Origin: Cytobacillus horneckiae
GTDB lineage: Bacteria; Bacillota; Bacilli; Bacillales; Cytobacillaceae
Direction of reading: 5' to 3'
NCBI RefSeq assembly: GCF_002835735.1
Contig: NZ_PISD01000011.1
Location: forward strand, 1-64,000
Length of the DNA: 64,000 nt
In this document: piece by piece, positions 9,345 to 17,518 of the stretch
How the letters are laid out: each line of letters starts with the position of its first letter
Numbering within the stretch: position 1 is the stretch's first letter
Notes under the pieces: model-generated
Database searches by the model: none
Told to the model about the DNA's origin: nothing
What the model saw: the letters and a program-made list of their open reading frames with translations, nothing else
Position numbers and translations under genes: made by a program

Positions 9345-9882
9345 TTAACTATAGTTCATAAAAACATCAAATGAGAGCTCCTCAGTGGATAGAGACTGCA
9401 TTGTTAGTTTTAATGCAGATGGTATAGTTTCAAAAAATGATTTCATATCCTTCTTATGTATTATTATCCCGCTAAAATCAAAAAAAGAAACGAACTCCTT
9501 GCTTTTGCGGTTCAATTGATACAGATAAATGATTTTCATTAAAGGGTTGGATAGCATGATTCAGACACGAGAAAAAGGATCTAGTCCAATTTGCAAGACT
9601 TTTGTCATCCAATTTACCGCATCTTATTTCCTCTAAAACATCATATTCGAGTTGAAACATATGATTTTCCCAATTATATGTAAACAAAAGTGATGCAAAT
9701 TCAGGGAGATGCAAATTAGAAAGCTTAGCTTCCTGCTGGGCTTCCACTACAATCTCATCTATTATCTCCTTTGCCCTATCCACCTTATTAAGAGCTAAGT
9801 TACCTTTGATTAATTGTATTTTATTTAGCCAGTCATGCCTAGTATGACGCAGCACTTCTATCATATCCCAGTCTTTTTCCAT
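9345..9882 (-). pseudogene. spo0B: Sporulation phosphotransferase Spo0B, reading frame interrupted
   Basis: Spo0B carries phosphate from Spo0F to Spo0A in the sporulation phosphorelay. The 5' part keeps the four-helix-bundle motif with the phosphorylated histidine (LRHTRHDWLNKIQLIKGN, His16). The frame then hits TGA after residue 134 (QGVRFFF). Removing one T from the seven-T run at 9480-9486 joins it to FDFSGIIIHKKDMKSFFET and on to FMNYS, giving 178 residues, near the usual Spo0B size. So this is full-length spo0B with a single-base shift in a homopolymer. It may be a sequencing error, a real mutation, or rescued by slippage. AGGAG is six nt before the ATG. Confidence 0.85.
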
Positions 9883-10244
9883 AATTTACTCCTACACTTC
9901 TTTTAAGGTATTTACAATTTACACTATATGTTGTAAGTATATCAAAAAAGCATATAGGCGTATGTACCTTTATAGTAGAAAGAAAAGAAAATTTGCCGAA
10001 AGGTTTCTTTTTATTTCCAATAAATATATAAAATAACTAACTCAGCAAGAAAATTACTTATTATTTTTGTGAAGACTCACTAAAAATGATAAATAATGTC
10101 TTGCCGTTGCATTTATCCGGCACAGGTTTAGTCTACCAACCAGGTATGGGTCATGCAAGCTGTTTCTCTGCTGCATGGACAAAGCTGTACTGCTTTGTTT
10201 ATCGAGCTAATCGGGCTAAACAAAGCGCCCCAGCTTTTCTTATA
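9883..10244. other. Gap between spo0B and the rpmA terminator, with inverted repeats
   Basis: No convincing gene. A TATACT on the minus strand (9936-9941) could be the -10 of a spo0B-obg promoter, but no good -35 is visible. A nested hairpin lies at 10181-10237: AAAGCTG with CAGCTTT enclosing GCTTTGTTTA with TAAACAAAGC, a perfect 10-bp inner stem. A second inverted pair, CATGCA with TGCATG, lies at about 10152-10177. A 62-codon plus-strand frame here is judged spurious. Confidence 0.4.
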
Positions 10245-10281
10245 AAAAAGAAAACTCTAACCATTAATGGTTAGAGTTTTC
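10245..10281 (-). terminator. Terminator after rpmA
   Basis: A perfect 16-bp inverted repeat, 10250-10265 against 10266-10281 (GAAAACTCTAACCATT core), is followed on the minus strand by TTTTTTA. It separates the rplU-prp-rpmA unit from spo0B-obg. Confidence 0.9.
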
Positions 10282-10290
10282 CACTAAAGC

Positions 10291-10584
10291 TTATGCTTCT
10301 TGAGCTGCAGGGTATACGCTCACTTGCTTACGGTCACGTCCAAGACGTTCGAATTTAACAACTCCATCAACTTTCGCGAAAAGAGTGTCATCTCCACCTT
10401 TACCCACGTTTACACCTGGATAAATTTTAGTTCCGCGTTGACGGTATAGGATGGAACCACCTGTTACGAATTGCCCGTCCGCACGCTTAGCACCTAGGCG
10501 CTTAGAGATTGAATCACGGCCGTTCTTTGTAGAACCTACTCCTTTTTTAGAAGCGAACAACTGAAGATCTAATTTTAATAGCAT
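10291..10584 (-). CDS. rpmA: 50S ribosomal protein L27 with cleaved N-terminal extension
   Basis: L27 lies near the peptidyl transferase centre. The protein begins [18 protein letters not shown]. The stretch through LQLF is the Firmicutes extension removed by the protease Prp between F and A, exposing the ASKKG tail. The core [22 protein letters not shown] and [16 protein letters not shown] is typical. ATG directly follows the prp stop (TAAATG), with GGAGGTGG inside the prp 3' end as ribosome binding site, so the two genes are tightly coupled. Confidence 0.98.
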   Translation of the reverse strand: MLLKLDLQLFASKKGVGSTKNGRDSISKRLGAKRADGQFVTGGSILYRQRGTKIYPGVNVGKGGDDTLFAKVDGVVKFERLGRDRKQVSVYPAAQEA

Positions 10585-10929
10585 TTATTCCACCTCCTGC
10601 TTTTTGAAGGTTATTTTTATATTTTGTCCATAGGTCTCTTCTATCGTCTTCAATGAAACAATCATTCCTTCAAGCAATAGCTGAATCTTCCCATTTACCT
10701 CACCCGAAAGTCCATCAGGAATCGTGCAGGAAAGAAGGCCTGACTCGTCATGCTCAATATCAGGTGTAATGCCAGTTAATTCATGCACTGCATTAATTGC
10801 ACCGACTGATATAGCTGATACACCAGCACAAACGATGTCTTTACCTCTATTTGCAAAAAAAGCATGACCGCTTATTTTAAATGACTGAATAAATCCTGAA
10901 CTGTTACGATTAATCGTAATTTGAATCAT
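10585..10929 (-). CDS. prp: Ribosomal-processing cysteine protease Prp (YsxB)
   Basis: Removes the N-terminal extension of L27. The catalytic pair is visible as His22 in ISGHAFF and Cys34 in DIVCAGVSAISVGAINAV, the same numbering as in Staphylococcus Prp. The length of 114 residues is normal. A TTG three codons upstream keeps the frame, but ATG at 10929 is preferred because AAGG lies 9 nt before it and the protein then begins MIQITI as in its relatives. It lies between rplU and rpmA, so protease and substrate are made together. Confidence 0.95.
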   Translation of the reverse strand: MIQITINRNSSGFIQSFKISGHAFFANRGKDIVCAGVSAISVGAINAVHELTGITPDIEHDESGLLSCTIPDGLSGEVNGKIQLLLEGMIVSLKTIEETYGQNIKITFKKQEVE

Positions 10930-10940
10930 CTTTAACAACC

Positions 10941-11249
10941 TTAAGCGTTGATTTTTTCAATAACAACTTTAGTGTATGGTTGACGATGACCTTGTTTCTT
11001 GTGATAATTTTTCTTTGCTTTGTATTTGAAAACAGTGATTTTCTTCGCACGGCCTTGTTTTTCAACTTTTGCCGTAACAGTAGCACCTTCAACAACAGGG
11101 CTTCCTACTTTTACACTGTCTCCGCCTACGAAAAGAACTTTGTCAAAAGTAACCGCTTCGCCTGCTTCTACGTTAAGCTTTTCGATGTAGATTGTTTGTC
11201 CTTCCTCTACACGTACTTGCTTTCCGCCAGTTTCAATAATCGCGTACAT
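10941..11249 (-). CDS. rplU: 50S ribosomal protein L21
   Basis: Binds 23S rRNA. The sequence [18 protein letters not shown] and the C-terminal [19 protein letters not shown] are diagnostic. The frame is open 41 codons further upstream through the leader, but ATG at 11249 follows GAGGAGGTG and gives the standard 102 residues. First gene of rplU-prp-rpmA. Confidence 0.98.
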   Translation of the reverse strand: MYAIIETGGKQVRVEEGQTIYIEKLNVEAGEAVTFDKVLFVGGDSVKVGSPVVEGATVTAKVEKQGRAKKITVFKYKAKKNYHKKQGHRQPYTKVVIEKINA

Positions 11250-11261
11250 AACTGCACCTCC

Positions 11262-11360
11262 TCTAAGACTAAGACTCGCCATCCCAGGCGTTTTGCAAAA
11301 AGCAAAAGCTTGCAACCTGTTCTGTGCGGTTGTAGCATGGGCGCTACAAACATAACATAA
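11262..11360 (-). promoter_or_regulatory. L21 leader (autoregulatory RNA element)
   Basis: The region before rplU holds nested complementary segments on the minus strand (GTAGCGCCCATGCTAC, then GGTTGCAAGCTTTTGC, then GCCTGGGATGGC) and ends at the rplU ribosome binding site. Size, position and stem layout match the L21 leader described in Bacillaceae, thought to mediate feedback by L21. Assigned by position and folding by eye. Confidence 0.65.
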
Positions 11361-11388
11361 AAATGTTATCATAAAATGATTAAGAATG

Positions 11389-12846
11389 TCAATGTAAATT
11401 CTGCTTTAATTCTAACAGTCCGCCAAACCTTTTTATTCGATAAAAAGGCTTATCCCCTTCTTTTAATGTAAATATTACTTTCAAATGAATCATTTCTTCC
11501 AGCCTTTGCAAATCTTCCTCTTTATATACAGCTGACACTTCATTCGTACATTCAATTAATACCGCTTCTTCATCCGTATTGCGATATTCCCAAAGTTCTC
11601 TTTCCAATCGATAAGCCATCGTTTCTGCGCTTAAAACCTTTCCAGTCCCATCACATACAGCACAATTTTGCTCTAAGCTTTCTGAAAGGGATACTTTTGT
11701 TTTCTTTCTCGTTAATTGCAATATACCCAGCGGAGTAAATCCGATAAGCTTTGTTTGCCTATCATCTTTATGCAACGCTGCTTCCATTCGCTTCAGAATA
11801 TGTACACGATCTTTTTCGTCTCTCATATCGATAAAGTCTATTAAAATCATGCCCGCAAGATCTCGGAGGCGGATTTGCCTTGCCGCTTCGTCTGCAGCCC
11901 ATTCATTCGTTTTAATTACTGTATCTCTGAGATTATGCTTGCCAGAGAATTTCCCTGTATTTACATCAATTACAGTAAGTGCCTCTGTTTCATCAAAGAT
12001 TAAATAGGCGCCATTTTCTAACCACACAATCCGTTTCAGCGCTTTATCAATCTCATGCTCCAGCCGGTGAGCAGAAAAAATATTCTCTCTGCCCGAATAA
12101 AACTTTACTGGAAGTTTGGAAACCGATTGCAATCGATTTTTCAACTCTAATTGATCGACAATTATTTCTCCGTCATTCATTTTTTGAATCTCATCCTTCA
12201 CTTTAACGAAGAACGTGTTTTCACTATAAACAATACCGGTTTTTTTTATTCGTTCTGCTTCCTGCAATAGTTGTTTATATTCCATGCGCAGACTGTAAAG
12301 TTCCTGGCGAATCGTATCTTCATTAACATGGGCTGCAGAGGTTCTCATAATGATTCCCTCAGGCTCAGCTTTTAGCTGTAGGCCTACTTTGCGGATATGC
12401 TCGCGGACCGTTCTGTCTTCAAGCTTTTTTGAAACAGCAACATATCGCCCCTTCGGCATATAAACGAGATGATCTCCTTTTATTTCAATCACTCCTGAAA
12501 GGCGGGGCCCTTTCGTTCCTGTTGCATCCTTTTCGATTTGAACAAGCAGCTTTTCTCCCTGATGAACAAACGAAGATATGCTTTTTTGTTGTTTTGCAGC
12601 ATTCTCTTCGTTTGACTGCACATAGCTAGCTAATTTATCTCTATGCAAAAAACCGCTTTTTTCTTCACCAATATCTACAAAAACAGCATTTAATCCGGGA
12701 AGCACCTTTTCTACAACACCGAGAAAAATATCACCAACTGATGAGGCTGCCGCTGGCTGCTCAATATATATTTTCTCAACTGTATCTTTTTTTATTATCG
12801 CGTATCTTTTCTCTCTTGTATTTTGATTAATTACTAATTTATCCAA
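11389..12846 (-). CDS. rng: Ribonuclease E/G family endoribonuclease
   Basis: Single-strand-specific endoribonuclease of the RNase G type. An N-terminal S1-like RNA-binding region ([32 protein letters not shown] split over residues about 38-70) precedes the catalytic domain with its two metal-binding aspartates, in [12 protein letters not shown] and [23 protein letters not shown] near residue 400 is the zinc-link type motif. At 485 residues there is no RNase E scaffold tail. TTG start with GAGG seven nt upstream. B. subtilis lacks this enzyme and uses RNase Y and RNases J; other Bacillaceae carry it here beside rplU. Confidence 0.9.
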   Translation of the reverse strand: MDKLVINQNTREKRYAIIKKDTVEKIYIEQPAAASSVGDIFLGVVEKVLPGLNAVFVDIGEEKSGFLHRDKLASYVQSNEENAAKQQKSISSFVHQGEKLLVQIEKDATGTKGPRLSGVIEIKGDHLVYMPKGRYVAVSKKLEDRTVREHIRKVGLQLKAEPEGIIMRTSAAHVNEDTIRQELYSLRMEYKQLLQEAERIKKTGIVYSENTFFVKVKDEIQKMNDGEIIVDQLELKNRLQSVSKLPVKFYSGRENIFSAHRLEHEIDKALKRIVWLENGAYLIFDETEALTVIDVNTGKFSGKHNLRDTVIKTNEWAADEAARQIRLRDLAGMILIDFIDMRDEKDRVHILKRMEAALHKDDRQTKLIGFTPLGILQLTRKKTKVSLSESLEQNCAVCDGTGKVLSAETMAYRLERELWEYRNTDEEAVLIECTNEVSAVYKEEDLQRLEEMIHLKVIFTLKEGDKPFYRIKRFGGLLELKQNLH

Positions 12847-12862
12847 TGTTGTTCCTCACTTT

Positions 12863-13729
12863 TTAATATACATAAACAAGATCACCTATTTTAGCTGTCA
12901 ATATTTTGTCAGAAAAATAGGCATGTAGCAATTCATTTTCATCTAAAGACATTTTTTCTTTATCTTTTTTCTCCACAATAATCGAGTGTTTGCATCCGCG
13001 TTGGAACTTTTGAAGGACTTGAATTATGGTATCCTCTTCGTTCACAACCAATGGCTTTAATGTACGAAATTCACTATTCTTACCATAATGTCTTTCGAGC
13101 AAAAATCTCATAAACACATATCTGCTCTGTTTCCATTCATAGTATAAAGAAAAGATTAAGAAAGCAAGAACAATCCATATGTTTATATTAAACGGCATCA
13201 TAAATACTGTCAGCAAAAAGAAAACCATTAATGAGACCGCTGAAATATACAATGCTTTTTTATGCGCGGTTGGAAAAGCATTGGAAAGTGATAAGCATAA
13301 AAATATGAGCTTTCCGCCATCGAGCGGCCATATCGGCAATAAATTAAAAATTAGAATCATTAAATTATACTGTATAAATAGTGAAAATAACTCGGGTGAT
13401 AAAAGAGAAGATGCATAAGCAATATAGGCAGCCCCCATCATCCAAATATGCTGAAGAGGTCCCGATATAATCACAATTACCTCTTCTTTCAAAGGGCGAT
13501 TCCCATGCTCATCCATCTCGGCCACCCCGCCAAATGGCAGGAGCATAATTCGCTTAATGCGCCATGAGAAAAATGCCGCTGCTGCAGCATGTCCCATTTC
13601 ATGAACAAAGATAATAAATAGCAATAGCGATAATTCAGTAAAATGGGCTGTAATAATCGCTATTCCCATAACGACCCATAGCAGAGGATGAACCTTTATA
13701 TTTTTGAGCAAATGAATAACCTTATTCAA
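12863..13729 (-). CDS. spoIVFB: Intramembrane metalloprotease SpoIVFB
   Basis: Site-2 protease in the outer forespore membrane that processes pro-sigma-K. The zinc site is HEMGH at residues 43-47, and the third ligand is D137 in LLPIWPLDGGK, the same positions as in B. subtilis. Six hydrophobic segments lie before residue 200, followed by a C-terminal CBS-like region (LKPLVVNEEDTIIQVLQKF) that senses ATP in this family. TTG start with AGGTGAT upstream, overlapping the last codons of spoIVFA by 8 nt. Confidence 0.95.
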   Translation of the reverse strand: MNKVIHLLKNIKVHPLLWVVMGIAIITAHFTELSLLLFIIFVHEMGHAAAAAFFSWRIKRIMLLPFGGVAEMDEHGNRPLKEEVIVIISGPLQHIWMMGAAYIAYASSLLSPELFSLFIQYNLMILIFNLLPIWPLDGGKLIFLCLSLSNAFPTAHKKALYISAVSLMVFFLLTVFMMPFNINIWIVLAFLIFSLYYEWKQSRYVFMRFLLERHYGKNSEFRTLKPLVVNEEDTIIQVLQKFQRGCKHSIIVEKKDKEKMSLDENELLHAYFSDKILTAKIGDLVYVY

Positions 13730-14492
13730 ATGGGATCACCTGATATGGATCGACAAAACTTTCATCCTTCTTAATTGCAAAATAAAATAAGCCTTTACCA
13801 TCCTCTGTAGTCGCTGCTTGGCCGACATCCTTGCCCTTTTTAATATATTCAAATGGCTTTACAGTAATTTCTTCAAGGTTGCCATACCATGACTGACTTT
13901 CATCGGCATGCTGGATGATTACAGTTTTTCCAAAGCCTTCTTTTTCACCTGCATACTCTACGAGTCCTTCATTCATCGCTTCGACTTTTTCTCCTTGGTT
14001 TGTTTCTATTAAAATTCTTTGACCGTTGTCATCAAATTCTTCCAATATTTTTGCTGAAGCCGGTAAAGCGTACCCTGAAGGCTCTGCCTCTTCAGCCTGT
14101 TCCTTCTCCTTTGTTGGAAGAAGAGCGAAGGTTGTCCCGAACTTTTCTTCGTACCATTTAGAAACAGCAGCAAACTGAAAGCTTTGCTCCATGGACTTCT
14201 CTACAAAAACCCTCGCGTCTGTAAATGTATCTGAATCATTTTTAAAAAGTATAGCTACAATTAAAAATAAACATGCAGAAGCTAAAATTTTAAAGAAAAA
14301 AACTTCCTTGCGAAATAGCGGATGACTATTTTTGTCGCCTGGAGGACCATCATAGGAAGGGAGTTGATTAAACCCATGCCGCTCTTCATCTTCCGGCCAT
14401 ACTAAGTGATGATCATTGTTTTTATTTAGTCTTTCTCTTTCCTTTTTACGCTTCGCCATCTTCCTCCGTATTTCATCAGCTCTTGAACTCAT
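13722..14492 (-). CDS. spoIVFA: Stage IV sporulation protein SpoIVFA
   Basis: Membrane-anchored regulator that holds SpoIVFB inactive and is cut to release it. MSSRADEIRRKMAKRKKERE starts the basic cytoplasmic part; one membrane segment lies near residues 80-100 (FKILASACLFLIVAILF). The C-terminal forespore-facing domain (about 150-256) resembles an M23/LytM-type fold that lacks zinc ligands. The frame is open 12 codons further, but ATG at 14492 follows GGGGAAAGG and matches the family start. A sigma-E promoter match lies 36 nt upstream. Confidence 0.93.
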   Translation of the reverse strand: MSSRADEIRRKMAKRKKERERLNKNNDHHLVWPEDEERHGFNQLPSYDGPPGDKNSHPLFRKEVFFFKILASACLFLIVAILFKNDSDTFTDARVFVEKSMEQSFQFAAVSKWYEEKFGTTFALLPTKEKEQAEEAEPSGYALPASAKILEEFDDNGQRILIETNQGEKVEAMNEGLVEYAGEKEGFGKTVIIQHADESQSWYGNLEEITVKPFEYIKKGKDVGQAATTEDGKGLFYFAIKKDESFVDPYQVIPFE

Positions 14493-14527
14493 AGCCTTTC
14501 CCCACCTATTCATAAACAGTTTGTACA

Positions 14528-14556
14528 AGTTTATGAGTGAAGGGAGTTGAGTATGA
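14528..14556 (-). promoter_or_regulatory. Sigma-E promoter of spoIVFA-spoIVFB
   Basis: On the minus strand TCATACT (14550-14556) is followed after exactly 14 nt by CATAAACT (14528-14535). This fits the sigma-E consensus (-35 KMATAYT, -10 CATACAMT) with one mismatch in the -10. It agrees with mother-cell expression of spoIVF in B. subtilis. Confidence 0.7.
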
Positions 14557-15090
14557 CTTAAAATACGCGGACGGTTTTATTCGATTTTATATCAAGGCCT
14601 CTTCCGCGCAGCCAGTTCCCTTTATCACCATGCAAGTCACAATAAAGAGCAACTTCAATCAGTTGGGGGTCACTATCCCCGTTTTGGCCCGCAGGATGCG
14701 GGGCACTCAGACATTTCCACATAATTGGGGATTTACACCACCTAAGCTTCTTCGATTCCTCTATACTTTGTGAACTGCACCGGACGTTGGTACATGGACA
14801 GAAAATCTTTGAAGAAAATGGGTACGATTATACGAAAAGACCATTTTCTGTTTAATTACATCTCATTTCGGTTCCAGTTACACTAACTATGACCATTTTT
14901 TGCTGAATACTTACAATTTCGGTTCCAGTTGCACAAACAAGGAAGTATTCATTACTATAACAACAAACGATTAAGCTAAAATAAAAAGAACTGAGTACAG
15001 TACAAACTCAGTCCTTGCTGGCATAAATAATATGTCTGGTCACTTTATGTGAGGTGGGTTTTAGTACCCATTAACCTGCGGTAAATAGAC
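14557..15090. other. Non-coding stretch between spoIVFA and minD
   Basis: No gene is supported. A 78-codon plus-strand frame starting at 14537 lies over the sigma-E promoter and shows no family features. The region holds a repeat pair (14865-14934) and a possible minus-strand terminator at 14982-15013 (ACTGAGT with ACTCAGT, then TCTTTTTATTTT). Confidence 0.5.
14865..14934. repeat. Direct repeat with 51-bp period
   Basis: ATTTCGGTTCCAGTTACAC at 14865 recurs at 14916 with one change (G for A). The preceding ACCATTTT..TG segments (14840 and 14892) repeat at nearly the same offset, so about two units of a 51-bp tandem repeat are present. Confidence 0.65.
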
Positions 15091-15123
15091 TTGAAAAAGC
15101 TGAGGAGTATATCCTCAGCTTTT
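15091..15123 (-). terminator. Terminator after minD
   Basis: A 12-bp stem (AAAAGCTGAGGA with TCCTCAGCTTTT, 5-nt loop) with a T run on the minus strand ends the mre-min unit. Confidence 0.85.
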
Positions 15124-15124
15124 G

Positions 15125-15928
15125 TTATTTTACGCCAAAAAACTTTTTAATTTTTGTAAAGACGCCTTTATTTTCTTCTTGTAGTTGCTGTAATGGTACA
15201 GATTCACCTAAAATACGGCGAGCAATATTGCGATAAGCAACAGAGGCTACATTATTCGGGTTCATCGCAATGGGTTCACCATGGTTTGATGCTTTAATTA
15301 CTTGATCATCGTCTGCAACAATTCCAATCAAATTGATCGATAAATGCTGTGTAATTTCCTCAACATCCAGCATATCGCCATTCTTCATTAAGTGCGGACG
15401 GATACGATTAATAATAAGGTTCGGTGATTCAACATGTTCTTCCTTTTCAAGCAAACCGATGATTCGGTCAGCATCGCGGACTGCAGAAACTTCAGGTGTT
15501 GTAACAACGATTGCTTTAGTCGCACCGGCAACAGCATTGCGGTACCCTTGTTCAATACCTGCAGGACAATCAATAATTATATAATCATAGTCTTGCTTTA
15601 ATTTGTCGATTAATGTCTTCATTTGCTCTGCACTTACTGCATTTTTATCACTAGTTTGCGCGGCAGGAAGAAGATAAAGAAGATCATCAAAGCGTTTATC
15701 CTTTACAAGTGCCTGTTGTACTTTACAGCGCCCTTCCAATACATCTACAAGGTCGTAAATGATGCGGTTTTCAAGCCCCATTACAACATCAAGGTTTCTA
15801 AGGCCGATATCTGTATCCACCAAACAAACCCTTTTTCCTTGTAAGGCTAAAGCTGTACCAATATTCGCTGATGTTGTCGTTTTACCAACACCGCCTTTAC
15901 CGGATGTAATGACTATCGCTTCTCCCAC
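15125..15928 (-). CDS. minD: Septum site-determining ATPase MinD
   Basis: Membrane-associated ATPase that carries MinC to block division near poles. The deviant Walker A motif is GKGGVGKTTTS at residues 10-20. DTDIGLRNLDVVMGLENR and DCPAGIEQGY follow. The last residues (FTKIKKFFGVK) form the amphipathic membrane-targeting helix. GTG start with GGGGGA just upstream, overlapping the region of the minC stop; the two genes are one nt apart. Confidence 0.97.
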   Translation of the reverse strand: MGEAIVITSGKGGVGKTTTSANIGTALALQGKRVCLVDTDIGLRNLDVVMGLENRIIYDLVDVLEGRCKVQQALVKDKRFDDLLYLLPAAQTSDKNAVSAEQMKTLIDKLKQDYDYIIIDCPAGIEQGYRNAVAGATKAIVVTTPEVSAVRDADRIIGLLEKEEHVESPNLIINRIRPHLMKNGDMLDVEEITQHLSINLIGIVADDDQVIKASNHGEPIAMNPNNVASVAYRNIARRILGESVPLQQLQEENKGVFTKIKKFFGVK

Positions 15929-15929
15929 A

Positions 15930-16607
15930 CTAGAATCCCCCTTGCAATTTAGATATATTTGGCCTTAAATGCATTAAAACTTGTAATCTATCAATAGTAA
16001 TCTGGTTTTCATCATCAATATACGCACATTCCATTTCCCGCTTGCCTTCTTCCATGTTTTCATCAGGTGCCCTTGTGATGCTATCACTGATACGGAGCTG
16101 AGTCGGTTTCATAACGGATGCGGAAATGACAGCATTCTTATCTCCATTATAACCTGCATGGGCAATTCCCTTTAAAGCACCTAAAATAAATATATTGCCG
16201 CCAGCTTTAACTGTACCTCCAGGATTTACGTCACCGATTAGCAGTAAGTCTCCTGGAACTTCAAGCACTTGACCGGATCGAATAATCTTAGCTACGGAAA
16301 TGATTTCATCGTCCTGTTTCAGCTTTTCAGCTTCTACTTTTGTCAGCACATTCGAACGTATGGATTCCACCACTAAATTTTTCTTTTGTCTAATAAGCTC
16401 TTTTAATTCTTCCTCCTGAGCCTTTGACAAATAGCGGTTTCCTGTATGTACGAGCACCGAGATGAGCCGATCTTCATTAGAACGACTGCTTTCGGTTAAT
16501 TTATGATTTAACTCTTTCTTTAAATCTTCATAGGAACATGAATCATCAAGATGAAGAGTAAGTCCATCCTTTGTTCCTTTAATGGTTACATTTTGTTTTT
16601 TATTCAT
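15930..16607 (-). CDS. minC: Septum site-determining protein MinC
   Basis: Inhibitor of FtsZ assembly. The N-terminal domain ([16 protein letters not shown] onward) contacts FtsZ. The C-terminal beta-helix (residues about 105-205, with [23 protein letters not shown] and [12 protein letters not shown]) dimerises and binds MinD. The 225-residue size is normal. ATG at 16607 follows GAGGTGA by 10 nt. Confidence 0.96.
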   Translation of the reverse strand: MNKKQNVTIKGTKDGLTLHLDDSCSYEDLKKELNHKLTESSRSNEDRLISVLVHTGNRYLSKAQEEELKELIRQKKNLVVESIRSNVLTKVEAEKLKQDDEIISVAKIIRSGQVLEVPGDLLLIGDVNPGGTVKAGGNIFILGALKGIAHAGYNGDKNAVISASVMKPTQLRISDSITRAPDENMEEGKREMECAYIDDENQITIDRLQVLMHLRPNISKLQGGF

Positions 16608-16965
16608 ATCAAGATGTTCACCTCAAAAAAAGCTCCAGCGCCTAGTAAGCGAATCACTCCATTCATTTCATGGCCGGACCATCCGCTCTGGCAGCAGTCT
16701 GAATCATATATTTTCAACAATATTAATGAATTCGACAGAAGCCTAGTAAAATCCTTTTTCTCACCGATTGAATGTTGTTAATGATTTTTAGCCACCAACA
16801 ACTGTTCATGACTAGGCTAAAAGATTTGATATTTTTAACAAGCTAATGATTAGAAAGACTTGGCGTTTGCCAAGTCTTAACGGCGAATGCCTTCGTTGAT
16901 GCGATATTTTACTAGAATCGAAATAATAAGGAACCTTCTCTTCCATACAGTCCCGCTTAATTATT
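16608..16965. other. Intergenic region between minC and mreD
   Basis: No gene supported. Next to minC is AGCTCCAGCGCCTAG, a fragment of a sequence that is common between Bacillus genes. A dispersed hairpin repeat lies at 16849-16896. minC-minD may have their own promoter here, since a terminator follows mreD. Confidence 0.4.
16849..16896. repeat. Dispersed hairpin repeat, copy 1
   Basis: TTAGAAAGACTTGGCGTTTG leads into GCCAAGTCTTAACGGCGAAT and GCCTT. The perfect stem GACTTGGC/GCCAAGTC has a 4-nt loop. On the minus strand TTTC follows. Three more copies lie at 18449, 49745 and 50094, all in the same orientation. Confidence 0.75.
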
Positions 16966-16996
16966 AGCAGAAAGAAACCGGATGGCTCCGGCTTCT
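16966..16996 (-). terminator. Terminator after mreD
   Basis: A 9-bp stem (GAAGCCGGA with TCCGGTTTC on the minus strand, one G-T pair, 4-nt loop) is followed by TTTC. The T run is short, so read-through to minC is possible. Confidence 0.6.
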
Positions 16997-16999
16997 TCT

Positions 17000-17518
17000 T
17001 TATTCTGATAAACTTTCAATGAATTTCTCAAAATGCCGCTTCAAAGGATATACCCCTGCGATAATAACAATGAGATTTAAAATGAGTGTTGGTATTAATC
17101 TGATTAAAGTAAAATCAGCTAAAGGCATTGCGGTGCGATTTATAATAATATTCATACCATATGCGCCAAACTCTAAAACACCTATACCGAAAAGAACGAC
17201 AAGGCTTGTTACGATAATATTATTCTGCAATATTCTCATGAGCTGTGAAGTAATATAAGCGATTAGCGGGAATAGGCATAAATAAATGCCAATGATTTCA
17301 GTATATACAATGTCAAACAATAATCCAAAAATAAAAGCATAGAGTAAGCCATACTTTTTTGAACCATAAATAGTTAAAAAGAGAATGGCAATCATTAAGA
17401 AGTGAGGAATGAGAAAGCGTTCATTTCCGAAATACTCTTTAGGCGGAACCATTTGTACAAAGGTGCTCTCTATCACAAATAATAGGATGAATAAAAGAGG
17501 AAGAATGAACTTTCTCAA
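17000..17518 (-). CDS. mreD: Rod shape-determining protein MreD
   Basis: Integral membrane partner of MreC in the elongation machinery. The 172 residues contain about five to six hydrophobic segments (FILPLLFILLFVIESTFV, FLMIAILFLTIYG, YAFIFGLLFDIVYTEIIG, LVVLFGIGVLEFGAYG, LILNLIVIIAGVYPL). TTG start with GGAGGAAG upstream; TTGA overlaps the mreC stop, so translation is coupled. Sequence conservation of MreD is low; the position after mreC decides the call. Confidence 0.92.
   Translation of the reverse strand: MRKFILPLLFILLFVIESTFVQMVPPKEYFGNERFLIPHFLMIAILFLTIYGSKKYGLLYAFIFGLLFDIVYTEIIGIYLCLFPLIAYITSQLMRILQNNIIVTSLVVLFGIGVLEFGAYGMNIIINRTAMPLADFTLIRLIPTLILNLIVIIAGVYPLKRHFEKFIESLSE

Noticed and set aside
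9474-9510. Programmed +1 frameshift in spo0B as an established mechanism
   Set aside because: The SD-like AAGGAG is too far from the UUU-UGA site to resemble the prfB arrangement, and a homopolymer error explains the data equally well; kept only as a hypothesis.
10980-11360. 126-codon plus-strand frame opposite rplU and its leader
   Set aside because: Antisense to rplU and the L21 leader; no plausible start signal and low-complexity aromatic composition.
11250-11372. 41-residue N-terminal extension of L21
   Set aside because: It would translate the structured leader; the GAGGAGGTG before 11249 fixes the usual start.
14537-14773. 78-codon plus-strand frame upstream of spoIVFA
   Set aside because: Starts within the sigma-E promoter region, no recognisable protein features, and no conserved partner gene.
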